Assembly: GCA_016712175.1 (NCBI GenBank)
Contig: JADJRQ010000004.1
Span: 62,001 to 126,000, forward strand
Direction: 5' to 3'
Origin: Solirubrobacterales bacterium
GTDB taxonomy: Bacteria > Actinomycetota > Thermoleophilia > Solirubrobacterales > 70-9
Length of the DNA stretch: 64,000 nt
Part shown: positions 19,401-28,455 of the stretch, in pieces
Layout of the letters: every line of letters starts with the position of its first letter
Position numbering within the stretch: the first letter of the stretch is position 1
Made by a program: the position numbers and the translations under genes
Notes under the pieces: generated by a model
The model's input: the letters and a program-made list of their open reading frames with translations, nothing else
Database searches by the model: none
Told to the model about the DNA's origin: nothing

Positions 19401-19734
19401 AGATCAGCGAGTTGACCGTGGGCGCCACCGCGCACAGCACCGAAGCGAGGGTGAAGATGACCAGCCCGATCAGGAAGATCCGTCGTCTTCCCAGCAGGTC
19501 GGCGATCCGGCCGGCCGCCACCAGGAAGGCGGCGAAGATGATGTTGTAGGCGTTCAGGACCCAGGAAAGCGAAGAGATATCGCTGTCGGGAAACGATTTC
19601 CCGATGTCCGGAAAGGCGATGTTGACGATCGTCGCGTCGACGAAGGCCATGAAGACGCCAAGTGAAGAAACGACGAGCACGGTGGTCGGCGAGGTGACCC
19701 GGCGCTTCATGATCTCTCGGGTCTGGCTGTTCAC
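16456..19734 (-). CDS. MFS transporter - cyclic-nucleotide-binding - patatin phospholipase fusion
   Basis: 1,092 residues in one open frame. Residues 15-460 are an MFS drug-exporter of the DHA2/EmrB type (14-helix pattern, AFVDATIVNIAFPDI, GRIADLLGRRRIF). Residues 470-520 are a Pro/Glu/Arg linker. Residues 520-640 are a cNMP-binding fold (GDWLFHEGDDSGSLYVVRAG, LGELALL..MPRSAS). Residues 655-810 are a Rossmann-like spacer found before NTE-type patatins. Residues 818-1000 are patatin, with oxyanion GGGAR (826-830), nucleophile GVSMG (Ser855) and dyad Asp in DGSLVDN (969). The protein likely joins efflux or lipid movement to a cyclic-nucleotide-gated lipase; the substrate is unknown. The GTG start overlaps the stop of the patatin gene upstream by 4 nt. 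Confidence 0.9.
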   Translation of the reverse strand: MNSQTREIMKRRVTSPTTVLVVSSLGVFMAFVDATIVNIAFPDIGKSFPDSDISSLSWVLNAYNIIFAAFLVAAGRIADLLGRRRIFLIGLVIFTLASVLCAVAPTVNSLIFFRVFQALGAAMIVPASLALVLNAYPAEHRAHAVALLSAIGALAAGIGPTLGGFLVSADSWRLVFLVNLPVGVAAYFLSRHYLVESREPGRRRMPDLPGALMFAVVIAALVLGVVQGDEWGWTSPPILASFGVALALGVLFVRRCGRHRSPIIDLDLLRIRTFSVSNSATVLAAAGFYGYTLVNVLFLTGVWQYSILEAGLAITPGPFVAAAVAGPTSRMAQRYGHRPVLVAGGLIWAAAIYWFVARVGLTPDFLGEWLPGMILLGIGAGSLFPNLSGAAVASAPGEAFGTATGLNSVARQVGAALGVAAVVAIIGAPGPEDAARVFDSAWTFSAVCLALSAVICLAVKRLDSGEDDVSRSPSLRRSTQALLAERRAEAERQSPPPPAPAARESKVPEPREPRPETAADFLGKAPLFAALDEGVRASIAERSTEVRLAAGDWLFHEGDDSGSLYVVRAGRLEVVNESDGTTIRVLGRGAALGELALLTSMPRSASIRAARDSVLVAIDRDEFDRLLEEEPKVAVALTRVLGSQLRDSVGAMPQSREVPVRIALVALDERAEVGGLARMLAESLSHHGQVELLDGSEIEASRAEVDPVAAYSPVLDSAERNCDQLILAGGSLFDQDPWTGYCLQQADRILAVGGGGSPERAADHPELRGCDLITRNVAPGSGLMSGWAEVLEPAGTHAIRSETLEADVARLARRLSGNSVGIVLSGGGARAFAHIGVLEELSAAGITIDRVGGVSMGAFVGAMFAMEMEAEEIDARCYEEWVRRRPLGDYTFPRRSLIRGDRARAMLERTFGNTTIEELGRGLFTGATELRSGELVVNRHGLLWEAVGTSFSLPVLAPPHLRGRQLLIDGSLVDNLPVETMAADGEGPVIAVDVKASFKRPAGERAEDQGAGSAPNDDSEIRIPGLTETLARVLLLGSSNTSEAARRHADWMITPQTEGVGLLEFHQLDAAREAGRIAAREALGEVPSGILL

Positions 19735-21476
19735 GGATGGTCCTTTCCCCGGCAGTCTTCAAGCCAGTCATGTGGTCCTTCCAGCGCCGCACGGGCGGCC
19801 AGGCGGCCGGCTTCGCGGGCCCGTTCCAGCGCTCCCCATTCGAGAAGCCCGATAGCCCCTACCTCGGGCTGGACCACCAGATCGGCGTGTCGCCGGGCGG
19901 CCTCCGCGGTGTCGATGCTGCCGACCGTGACCGTCCGGACGATCGTCTCAGCCAGCCTCGGCAGTTCATTCTCGCGGCCGGTCAAAGCTCGCCTCAGGGG
20001 ACGCTTCAACCGGGTTATCCCCGGCCTGGCCGACCGCCGGAAGTCTCCCATCTGACCGGTCACGTCCACCGCGATTATCGGGCCCTCATTCGAGCGGGCC
20101 ATCGTCTCGACCGGGAGGTTGTCGAGTACGCCGCCGTCGACCAGCAGCCTGCCTTCGGGTGTTGGGATCGGTGGGAAAACTCCCGGTATCGAAAGGCTGG
20201 CGAGCACGGCCTCCCGGACCAGGCCGGTCTGGTGCAGGACAGGTTCCCGGCCAACGAGGTCACAGCTGAGACAGAAGAAGCGCTTCTGCAGCTCCTCGAT
20301 TCGGATTTCGCCAAACATCCGCTCGAGCAGGTCTTCCGTACGCTTGCCGCGGATCAGCGAGTAGAGCGGCACGGAGTAGTCACCAGTCGGGTTGTTTTCG
20401 ATGAAGCCGATGTGAAAAATTTCGGCGAGTTCATTCGAGCTATGGCCCATGGCGATCCCGGCGCCGACCAGCGATCCGAGGCTCACCCCGGCAACCCGGT
20501 CGATCTTCAGCCCGGCCGCTTCGAATTCCTCCATTGCTCCGACGTGAGCGAAGGCCCGGGCTCCCCCACCGGAAAGGACGATTCCGAGCGACCGGCCCGA
20601 GATCCGGCGGGCCAGGACCTCGATCGCCTCTTCGAGTTCGGCCCCATCGGCGACGACCTGTGTCTCTCTCGGCTGAAGCGCGCCCACCGTTACGCGCGGG
20701 AGGCCCGACCCCATCCCCAGCAAACAGCACCCCTGAAGGCTGTTTGGACGCTGAATCCAACCCGCCGCGGGATGCCCACTGGTCAGGGCGACCACCAGAT
20801 CGGCTTCCCGGAGGCAGAACTCGTTCCAGGGGTCCTCGACCAGGTGGGAAGTGCCGGTCATGACCACTCGTTCGGCCGACTCCTCGGCCTTGCCGAGCGC
20901 CAAAGACATCGCCTCCCGTGTCCAATTGGGGTCGGATGAAAGCTGCTCGACGCTGCCATGGTGAGCAAGCGATTCGGCCAGTCGCCCCGCGTACCTGGGG
21001 GCCGACATACCTTCGTCAAGGGCAAGCACCGCAATGGTCGAAGGTAGCTCCCTGGATTCTGCCGGAGCCCGATTGGCCGCCAACTGGGCCCCCATGGCGT
21101 GGGTCAGCCCGACCGCAAAGGACGGCTCGCCACTGATCAACGCCTCGAAGCGATCACGACTGAGTTCGATCAGATCCGCGTCCCTTCGTGCCCTTACCGA
21201 CGCGGTTCGGGTCCCTCTTTGCAGGAGCGCCAGTTCGCCGACTGCCTGCCCTCGTCTCAGCTCCCGGATCAGGGTTTCGGGGGGACCCTCGTCAACCACC
21301 TCGAGCCGGCCGGATCGGATCAGATAGAGCCGGTCGGCTTCGTCCCCTTCCCGGAAGAGCCATTCGCCGGCGCGGGCCCGAACTTCGCCCGCTTCCCCGG
21401 CCAGCTGTACCAGCAGCTCGTCGGAGAGATCCGCAAACAGCGGCACCTGGCGGAAGAATTCAACAGAAACCGTCAT
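19731..21476 (-). CDS. Cyclic-nucleotide-binding patatin-like phospholipase (NTE family)
   Basis: 581 residues with the same order as the C-terminal half of the next gene. An N-terminal cNMP-binding domain (residues 1-120: GEWLFREGDEADRLYLIRSG, VGELALLQRGTRTASV) is followed by a Rossmann-like spacer (about 145-290) and patatin (about 298-480) with GGGARAFAHVG, nucleophile GVSLG and VDGGVLDNLP supplying the catalytic Asp. It is expected to hydrolyse phospholipid or lysophospholipid acyl esters at the membrane. ATG 21476 overlaps the DUF3307 stop (TGATG), so I prefer it to TTG 21479. It is probably the ancestor or sister of the fused protein encoded just downstream. Confidence 0.9.
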   Translation of the reverse strand: MTVSVEFFRQVPLFADLSDELLVQLAGEAGEVRARAGEWLFREGDEADRLYLIRSGRLEVVDEGPPETLIRELRRGQAVGELALLQRGTRTASVRARRDADLIELSRDRFEALISGEPSFAVGLTHAMGAQLAANRAPAESRELPSTIAVLALDEGMSAPRYAGRLAESLAHHGSVEQLSSDPNWTREAMSLALGKAEESAERVVMTGTSHLVEDPWNEFCLREADLVVALTSGHPAAGWIQRPNSLQGCCLLGMGSGLPRVTVGALQPRETQVVADGAELEEAIEVLARRISGRSLGIVLSGGGARAFAHVGAMEEFEAAGLKIDRVAGVSLGSLVGAGIAMGHSSNELAEIFHIGFIENNPTGDYSVPLYSLIRGKRTEDLLERMFGEIRIEELQKRFFCLSCDLVGREPVLHQTGLVREAVLASLSIPGVFPPIPTPEGRLLVDGGVLDNLPVETMARSNEGPIIAVDVTGQMGDFRRSARPGITRLKRPLRRALTGRENELPRLAETIVRTVTVGSIDTAEAARRHADLVVQPEVGAIGLLEWGALERAREAGRLAARAALEGPHDWLEDCRGKDHP

Positions 21477-21878
21477 CAACCGAGAGCCGATGCCAGTAGC
21501 GCGGTTGCCCAGAGCATGACCAGGTGAAACGACTGGTCGACGGCTTGAAACAGGCCGGCTGGCGCGGGATCAGGACAGCGCTTGACTTTCCGCATGAAGA
21601 GGTTGACCAGTCGCCCGTCATCGACCACCAGGTGAGGTATGGCGATCACCCAGGCCGAGCCCGATCGCCTGGACTGCCCCGATCTGGCATCCGATCCAGA
21701 CAAGCGCCGGCACGAAGGCGAACGTGTACGCGAGCACATGTGAGAAGAGCGCCCGCCGGGTGACCGGGTCACGACCCAGCCCGCCGAATTTGTGCCGGGC
21801 CTGCTGGTCAGTCTGAAGCAGGTAGTCGCCGACCAGATGCGAGATGAAGAAGACGATCGAGATCTCCGCCCAGCTCAT
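21476..21878 (-). CDS. DUF3307 membrane protein (frameshifted)
   Basis: Small membrane protein of about 133 residues. Frame 1 (ATG 21878) gives SWAEISIVFFISHLVGDYLL, QTDQQARHKFGG and ALFSHVLAYTFAFVPALVWI; frame 2 continues VIAIPHLVVDDGRLVNLFMR, ending LVMLWATALLASALG. Removing one G near 21650 joins them into the DUF3307 pattern (early HxxGDY/LLQTDxQA and later HLxxDDxR). Function unknown. The stop is coupled to the patatin start (TGATG), forming a three-gene unit with the two patatins. In-frame TTG 21893 is an alternative start. Confidence 0.72.
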
Positions 21879-21995
21879 GGCAGGACCAACCAATCTGGTC
21901 CGAGGACCGCGGCCGGACTGGCGGAACGATGACCAGGCAATTGCTCGTCGCGCGGCTCACCCCAGGTTGGCATCCATACCCTCCACCGGGCCATC

Positions 21996-23195
21996 CTACC
22001 CTTCGGATAATTCTCTGCCAACCCCCGACGATGGAGAAGCCGGCACACCGGCCATGAATACCTGCCTGATCAACGGTACCCCCGGTCGGTAGATCAGATC
22101 TGTGTGGGAACTGGCGTCGAGCATGACCGCATCGCCGCGTGCTCCGGGAGTCAGGTGTCCGACGTCGGTTCGCTGGAGCGCTCTCGCTCCGCCCAGAGTG
22201 GCAGCCTGCAGTGCCTCGTCCGCGGTCATCTTGAGCTCGCGGACGGCCAAGGCTATGCAGAAGCTCATCGAGGTCGTATTGCTCGATCCCGGATTGGTGT
22301 TCGTGGCAATCGCGACCTGGGCTCCGGCGTCGATCACCCGGCGAGCGTCGGGATAGGGTTGAAGGGTCGAGAAGTCTGTGGCCGGCAGGAAGGTCGCGAC
22401 GGTCGAGCCGCCCGCAAGTGCCTCGATGTCGTCTTCGGTCAAATAGGTGCAGTGGTCGACTGAGGCCGCCCCCATCTCGACCGCAAGCTGGACGCCGGGA
22501 CCCGGCCCAAGCTGGTTGCCATGAACCCTGAGTCCCAGGCCAGCGTCACGCCCGGCTTCGAGCACGGCCCGGGACTGTTCAAGGTCGAAGGCACCTTCCT
22601 CGCAAAAGACGTCAATCCACCGGCTGAACGGAGCGCAAGCCTGAAGCATGGGTCCACAAACAAGATCCACGTATTCGTCCGAACGACCTTCGAATTCCGA
22701 AGGGACCGCATGCGCACCAAGGAAGGTGACATCGTCGGTGAATTCAGAGGCGATCTCGAGGCTTCGCTTTTCAGACGAAACTTCCAGTCCGTAACCGGAC
22801 TTGATTTCTGTGTGAGTAATGCCTGCCGCGATCGCTTCATTTCGGCGCTTCGCTGTCAATTCAGTCAACTGGCTCCTGGAAGCTGACCTGGTTGCCTCGG
22901 TGCTGACCTTGATGCCGCCGGCCTCGTAAGCCTGCCCCGCCATGCGCGCCGCGAACTCTTCTGACCGATCCCCGGCGAAAACAAGATGGGTGTGGCTGTC
23001 AACAATGCCCGGAACGACGCATCGACCCTCGGCATCGATGCGCTGGTCGGCGACCGCTCCCGGTTGCTCGATTGCCCGAACCGCTCCCCCGTCAAAGACG
23101 AGAGCGGCGTTCCTGACCTTGCCGAGTGGACCCTCCCCCAGTTCGGGATCGTTGGTTATGAGCAGACCGATGTTGTCGATCACCAGACTGCTCAT
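21996..23195 (-). CDS. hutI: Imidazolonepropionase
   Basis: 399 residues. It hydrolyses 4-imidazolone-5-propanoate to N-formimidoyl-L-glutamate, the third step of histidine breakdown in the cytoplasm. It is an amidohydrolase fold: metal site DSHTHLVFAG, family signature THTEIKSGYGLE, LGAHAVPSEF, HGNQLG and late Asp/Asn segment IATNTNPGSSNT. Length is normal (about 400). The start ATG overlaps the hutF stop by four bases. It is the last gene of the hut series. The following 100 bases to DUF3307 hold no obvious terminator. Confidence 0.93.
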   Translation of the reverse strand: MSSLVIDNIGLLITNDPELGEGPLGKVRNAALVFDGGAVRAIEQPGAVADQRIDAEGRCVVPGIVDSHTHLVFAGDRSEEFAARMAGQAYEAGGIKVSTEATRSASRSQLTELTAKRRNEAIAAGITHTEIKSGYGLEVSSEKRSLEIASEFTDDVTFLGAHAVPSEFEGRSDEYVDLVCGPMLQACAPFSRWIDVFCEEGAFDLEQSRAVLEAGRDAGLGLRVHGNQLGPGPGVQLAVEMGAASVDHCTYLTEDDIEALAGGSTVATFLPATDFSTLQPYPDARRVIDAGAQVAIATNTNPGSSNTTSMSFCIALAVRELKMTADEALQAATLGGARALQRTDVGHLTPGARGDAVMLDASSHTDLIYRPGVPLIRQVFMAGVPASPSSGVGRELSEG

Positions 23196-24532
23196 GGGCG
23201 GACCGCCCGGATCGACTTGTCGAGTTCTTCTTTCACTTCAATGCTCACGTGGGCTCCATCTTCGACCACAGTTTCACCGGCAACTATCACGGTGGTCACG
23301 TCCCTCGCGCCGGCAGCGAATACCAGTGAGGCGATCGCATCCGAAGCCGAAGTTCCCGCCAGGTTGACCCCTTCAAGGCTGACTGTCACCAGATCGGCAG
23401 CACCGCCGGCTTCGATGCAACCGCTTTCGGGCCAGCCGAGACATCGGTGGCCATCACCGGTGGCCGCCTCGAGCAACTCGCCCGGGCCGTGATTGCCCCG
23501 GCGGCCGGTCGCCAGGCGCTGATTCAACTCCATCGCCCGCGCCTCTTCGAAAATGTCGATCAGGGCATTCGAGTCGGAGCCGAGACTGAGCCTGGACCCG
23601 TGATCCTTCATTCGCCGGGCATCCCCGATTCCGTCGGCCAGGTCGCGCTCGGTGGTCGGGCAGAGACAGGCCGTCGAGTTGGCCAGAAGCTCAAAGTCGT
23701 GGTCGGACAAATGGGTGGCGTGGACCGCCGTAAAAAGCTGATCCGTCGCGCCGGCTTCAGTCAGGATTTTAGTCGGAGTCTGACCGTACGCAGCCAGACA
23801 GGCTTCGTTCTCAGCCGGCTGTTCGGAGAGGTGAGCGTGAAGTGGCACGTCGTTCAACTTCGCCCAGTCGGCCACTTCCCCGGCCGACAGGGGGTCAACT
23901 GCTCGCACGCTGTGGATTGCCGCTCCGACCCTCGCCAGAGGGTTTCCGGTGACTGAAGGGCTTGCCATGAGTGCTGTCGCACGCGAGCTCCAGGCGTCCA
24001 CATCGCGGTCTGCGAAGCGCCGCTGGCTGGGGTCAGGTTCGACTCCGATGCCACCGTGTAGATAACAGGTATCGATCAGGGTGATTCGAATACCCACCTG
24101 TCTCGCGGCTTCAATCAGGCTCTCGCCCATGGCGTTCACACCGTCATAGGGAACGCCGTCAGGTCCGTGATGCAGGTAGTGAAATTCGCCGACGGCCGTA
24201 ATCCCGGCCAGGGCCATCTCACCGTAGGTGGCACGAGCAAGGTTGAGGTAATTGTCGGGGTCGATCAGCGCGGAGGTTGAGTACATCTGCTCACGCCAGG
24301 TCCAGAAGTCACCGGCCCCGCCATGGGTTCTGCCCCGCAGTGCCCGCTGGAAAGCGTGGGAGTGGGCGTTGGCCATTCCTGGAATGGTCAATCCCTCAAG
24401 CACACGAGCACCCTCGGGACTGTCCACGACTCCGGACTCGACGGCCGTGATCATTCCCTGATCGACCTCGATGGCCACTCCGGATTCAGGAGAATCGCCG
24501 CCCAGCCAGGCGAGCTCGCACCAGTACTTCAC
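23192..24532 (-). CDS. hutF: Formimidoylglutamate deiminase
   Basis: 446 residues. It deiminates N-formimidoyl-L-glutamate to N-formyl-L-glutamate and ammonia. Amidohydrolase features are ANAHSHAFQRALRG (metal HxH), GEFHYLHHGPDG, LHAHLSEQPAENEAC, VHATHLSDHD and LGSDSNALID. Its presence commits this organism to the two-step route that needs an N-formylglutamate deformylase afterwards, rather than one-step HutG formiminoglutamase. The start overlaps the def stop and the stop overlaps the hutI start, each by four bases. Confidence 0.93.
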   Translation of the reverse strand: MKYWCELAWLGGDSPESGVAIEVDQGMITAVESGVVDSPEGARVLEGLTIPGMANAHSHAFQRALRGRTHGGAGDFWTWREQMYSTSALIDPDNYLNLARATYGEMALAGITAVGEFHYLHHGPDGVPYDGVNAMGESLIEAARQVGIRITLIDTCYLHGGIGVEPDPSQRRFADRDVDAWSSRATALMASPSVTGNPLARVGAAIHSVRAVDPLSAGEVADWAKLNDVPLHAHLSEQPAENEACLAAYGQTPTKILTEAGATDQLFTAVHATHLSDHDFELLANSTACLCPTTERDLADGIGDARRMKDHGSRLSLGSDSNALIDIFEEARAMELNQRLATGRRGNHGPGELLEAATGDGHRCLGWPESGCIEAGGAADLVTVSLEGVNLAGTSASDAIASLVFAAGARDVTTVIVAGETVVEDGAHVSIEVKEELDKSIRAVRP

Positions 24533-25107
24533 GAGCCGACCTGCTCAACCAGTTTTGTGATCCGTTCCACGAACTCGTCCTTGCCGTGAAGTTCAAACTC
24601 GTCCCAGGTCGCAAGAGTCGTGGGATCCTCCACCCGGTCGACGAACAGAACCCCGTCGAGGTGATCGACTTCGTGCTGGAAAGTGCCGGCGGTGAGCCCA
24701 CGTTTGACCTCATCGTGTTCGATCCCGTCGCGGTCCAGGTACTTGACCCGCACATTGAGATGCCTGGTCAGGTCGCCTCGCAAATTCGGAATCGAAAGAC
24801 AGCCTTCATTGTTGACGAAGACATCTTCATCGAGGACTTCAATTTTCGGGTTGACCATCACGGTCAGGGGGATCTCAGGCTTGTAGGGGTAGCGAGGATT
24901 AACTCCCTCCACCTCAACCACCGCGACTCGCAGGGTTTCGCCAACCTGATTGGCCGCGATCCCGGCTCCGTTGGCGTGGCGCTTGATCGAAATCATCTCA
25001 TCGATCAGCGCCTGGATCGGTTCGGTGGCAAGTTCATCGGAGCTGATCTCCCGGGACCGCTCCCTCAGCACCGGATCACCGATCAGCATGATCTGACGTG
25101 GGCTCAA
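24529..25107 (-). CDS. def: Peptide-deformylase-family protein inside the hut operon
   Basis: 192 residues with all three peptide deformylase motifs intact: GAGIAANQ (47-54), EGCLS (101-105, metal ligand Cys103) and HEVDH (145-149, two His ligands and catalytic Glu). The fold is therefore expected to be an active metallo-deformylase. It lies between hutU and hutF with 4-nt overlaps on both sides, so it is made together with the histidine enzymes. No HutG-type N-formylglutamate hydrolase is in the window. I infer it may remove formate from N-formylglutamate, the product of HutF; ordinary removal of formyl from nascent proteins remains possible. Confidence 0.88.
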   Translation of the reverse strand: MSPRQIMLIGDPVLRERSREISSDELATEPIQALIDEMISIKRHANGAGIAANQVGETLRVAVVEVEGVNPRYPYKPEIPLTVMVNPKIEVLDEDVFVNNEGCLSIPNLRGDLTRHLNVRVKYLDRDGIEHDEVKRGLTAGTFQHEVDHLDGVLFVDRVEDPTTLATWDEFELHGKDEFVERITKLVEQVGS

Positions 25108-26807
25108 ATCCCGGTCCCAGCGTTCGCAGCCCGACCGTCGCCTTCATTCATCGGGATTCGCACACCACGCTTCTCGGCGACTTCTTTCGCAATCTCATAC
25201 CCGGCGTCGGCGTGGCGCATGACCCCGGTTCCGGGATCGGCCGTCAGCACCCGCTCGAGCTTGATCGCGGCCAGATCCGTTCCATCGGCAACACAGACCA
25301 TGCCGGAGTGGATCGAACGACCGATGCCGACTCCCCCTCCGTGGTGGATCGAGACCCAGGAGGCACCCGCGGCGGTGTTCAGCATCGCGTTCAGCAAGGG
25401 CCAGTCGGCGATCGCGTCGGAACCATCGGCCATCGACTCCGTCTCCCGGTACGGGGAGGCAACCGATCCCGAATCGAGGTGATCACGGCCGATCACGATC
25501 GGAGCCTTGAGTTCATTCGTGCGAACCATCTCGTTGAAGCGCAATCCGAGGCGATGGCGCTCGCCGTATCCGGCCCAGCAGATTCGCGCCGGGAGGCCCT
25601 GGAATGAAATGCGCTCGGAGGCCAACCGCATCCAGCGCTCGAGGGCAGGATCGTTGGGAATCTCCTCGAGGACTGCCCGGTCGGTAGCTGCGATGTCCTC
25701 CGGATCACCAGAGAGCGCGACCCACCTGAACGGCCCTTTGCCTTCACAAAAGAGGGGACGAATGTACGCCGGCACGAATCCGGGGTAGGCGAAAGCGCGT
25801 TCGAATCCGCCCTTGACAGCCTCTGCCCGCAGGCTGTTGCCGTAGTCGAAGACCTCGGCCCCATCGTCCAGAAAACCGACCATGGCGGCGCAGTGGGCGG
25901 CTATCGCTTTCCGCGATCGATCCACATACTTATCGGGGTCCGATTCCCTCAGCGCATCCGCTTCCGAAAGGGTCATCAAATTGGGCACATAACCGACGAG
26001 CGGATCGTGAGCGCTGGTCTGGTCAGTGACGATGTCGGGCCGGAAACCCATATCACGAAGCTGCGGCAACACGTCGGCGGCGTTCGCGCAAAGACCCACG
26101 CTGAGGCCCCTGCGGTCCTCCTTGGCCCGCCGGCAACGCTCGACGGCGTCAGTCAGACTTTCGGCCTGCTCATCGAGATAGTTCGTTTCCAGGCGACGAC
26201 GGATGCGGTCGGGGTCGATTTCGACGCAGAGCGCCACGCCTTCGTTCATGGTCACGGCCAGGGGCTGCGCGCCGCCCATACCGCCGAGCCCGGCCGTCAA
26301 AGTAATCGTGCCGGCAAGCGTGCCGGAAAACCGCCGTCTTGCGATCTCCGCGAAGCATTCATAGGTTCCCTGAACGATGCCCTGGCTGCCGATGTAAATC
26401 CACGAGCCGGCCGTCATCTGTCCGTACATCGTGAGACCTTCCTGCTCAAGCTCCCGGAACTTCTCCCAGGTCGCCCACTCCGGAACCAGGTTGGAATTGG
26501 CAAGCAGAACCCGCGGCGAATACTCGTGAGCCTGAAAAACCCCGACCGGCTTGCCCGACTGGATCAACAGGGTTTCGTCGTTGCCCAGAGTCCGCAGCGT
26601 CCTGACGATCGCGTCGAACGCCTCCCATGAACGCGCGGCCCTTCCGGTGCCGCCGTACACCACCAATTCGTCAGGGTTCTCGGCAACTTCCGGATCGAGG
26701 TTGTTCATCAGCATGCGAAGCACCGCTTCCTGCTGCCAGCCCCGGCAGCTGATCTCGGTGCCCCGAGGTGAACGTACCGGCCTGCTGCCCTCAGAGCTGT
26801 ATGTCAC
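25104..26807 (-). CDS. hutU: Urocanate hydratase
   Basis: 567 residues, the usual length. It converts urocanate to imidazolonepropionate with tightly bound NAD+. Recognisable segments are [18 protein letters not shown] start, [57 protein letters not shown], and the C-terminal [18 protein letters not shown]. It overlaps hutH upstream and def downstream by four bases each. The frame is intact. Confidence 0.95.
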   Translation of the reverse strand: MTYSSEGSRPVRSPRGTEISCRGWQQEAVLRMLMNNLDPEVAENPDELVVYGGTGRAARSWEAFDAIVRTLRTLGNDETLLIQSGKPVGVFQAHEYSPRVLLANSNLVPEWATWEKFRELEQEGLTMYGQMTAGSWIYIGSQGIVQGTYECFAEIARRRFSGTLAGTITLTAGLGGMGGAQPLAVTMNEGVALCVEIDPDRIRRRLETNYLDEQAESLTDAVERCRRAKEDRRGLSVGLCANAADVLPQLRDMGFRPDIVTDQTSAHDPLVGYVPNLMTLSEADALRESDPDKYVDRSRKAIAAHCAAMVGFLDDGAEVFDYGNSLRAEAVKGGFERAFAYPGFVPAYIRPLFCEGKGPFRWVALSGDPEDIAATDRAVLEEIPNDPALERWMRLASERISFQGLPARICWAGYGERHRLGLRFNEMVRTNELKAPIVIGRDHLDSGSVASPYRETESMADGSDAIADWPLLNAMLNTAAGASWVSIHHGGGVGIGRSIHSGMVCVADGTDLAAIKLERVLTADPGTGVMRHADAGYEIAKEVAEKRGVRIPMNEGDGRAANAGTGI

Positions 26808-28331
26808 TGGAGTTCTCCGATCTCTTTTTCAACCGCCGCCAAGAGTTCTCCACTGGAGACCAGCTGCTCGGCCGCAGCCAGTTCCGGCGACAACCACCGA
26901 TCAGGTCCGGGCCCGCCCATCTCGCTCCTCAAAGACTCGCGAGCGGCCCCCGTGCCGGGTGCCGGTTTGAGGGGTGCCCGCAGGTCAAGGCCCCGGGTCC
27001 CCGCAGCCAGTTCGATCGTGATGATCCGGCCCAGGTTTTCGATTGACCGTCGAAGCTTCCGCGCCGCACCCCAGGCCATCGAGACGTGGTCTTCCTGCAT
27101 GGCACTCGTTGGAATCGAATCGCTTGAAGCTGGAGTCGCCAGCCGCCGGTTCTCAGCCACCATGGCCGCCTGGGTGTACTGGGCAATCATCAGGCCCGAA
27201 TCCACACCGGGGTCGTCGGCGAGGAAGGGCGGCAACCCCTGCGACCGGTTTGCATCGAGAAGACGGTCCGTTCGGCGTTCCGCAATTGCACCAACCTGAG
27301 CGCAAGCCAGGGCAAGCAGATCGCAGACGAGTCCCAAAGGGGCACCGTGGAAGTTCCCGCAGGACTCGACCCTTCCGTCGGGCAGCACCATCGGATTGTC
27401 GATGGCCGAGTCCAGTTCGATGCGTGCCACACCGCGCGCGTGTTCGAGTGAATCGCGGGCTGCACCGAGAACCTGGGGAGCGCAGCGGAGCGAGTAGGCG
27501 TCCTGCACGCGGGGGTCACCGTGACGGTGGCTGGCAACGATCTCTGATCCTGCCATCAACCTTGGTCAGGTTGGCGGCGCTGCTCATCTGACCGGGATGG
27601 GGCCGCAAGCCGACCAGTTCGGCGTCGAAAGCCCGGTCCGTGCCGAGCAGCGCTTCAACGGAAGTGGCCGCCGCGATGTCAGCCACAGCGAGCAGGCGAT
27701 CGAGGTCAGCTATCGACAGGACCAGCATCCCGAGGATGCCATCCGTGCCGTTGATCAGGGCGAGGCCCTCCTTGGCGGTCAGCCTGAGTGGCTCGATCCC
27801 GGCCCACTCGAGGGCAGCATCTCCGGGGCGCCGCTGCCCATCCGAACAGTCAGCTTCGCCTTCTCCGATTGCAATCAGGGCGCATTGCGCCAGCGGAGCC
27901 AGATCACCGCTGGCTCCGAGCGAACCATGTTCCGGCACCACCGGAGTCACGCCGGCATTCAGCATCGCGAGGAGTGTCTCGGCGACTACCGGGCGGGCCC
28001 CCGACCGGCCCATGGCGAGGCTCCGCGCCCTCATCAGCATGAGGCCTCGCACGACTTCGGTCTCGACCGGAGGTCCCATGCCAGCCGAATGAGAACGCAC
28101 CAGTGCAACCTGAAGCTGCTCCCGTTTCCCGGCCGGAATCGGGGTGTTCGCCAGCGAGCCGAAGCCGGTCGAGACTCCATAGACGGGTTCGGAACCAGCC
28201 GCATGTCGCGACACCTGGTCTGCCGAAACCAACATCGCCTGCCGCGCGTTTTCGGTCAGTTCTGCCCGCGCACCGTCCCGCACGACGGCAACCACGTCTT
28301 CAAAGGAAAGTCCTTCGCCTGCGATGGCCAC
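26804..28331 (-). CDS. hutH: Histidine ammonia-lyase (frameshifted)
   Basis: First enzyme of histidine catabolism, forming urocanate and ammonia. The upstream frame (GTG 28331) gives [11 protein letters not shown] and the MIO-forming triad in [14 protein letters not shown], up to SSAANLTK. The downstream frame gives [23 protein letters not shown] and NPMVLPDG to the stop at 26804. They join cleanly when one C at about 27560 (plus strand) is removed, restoring roughly 509 residues, normal for HutH. All active-site parts are present. As the other hut genes are intact, a base-call error is likelier than true loss. It is the first gene of the operon. Confidence 0.88.
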
Positions 28332-28455
28332 AGGTGCTCTCTTGTTTGGCAGGGAAGCCTTCTTTCCGAAATCGACAGGGTTGAAGTCAAGACAAGACGC
28401 GAATTCTCACACTTCTATCCATCTAGCCTTAGATCTTAAGGCAGTGACGGCCAGC

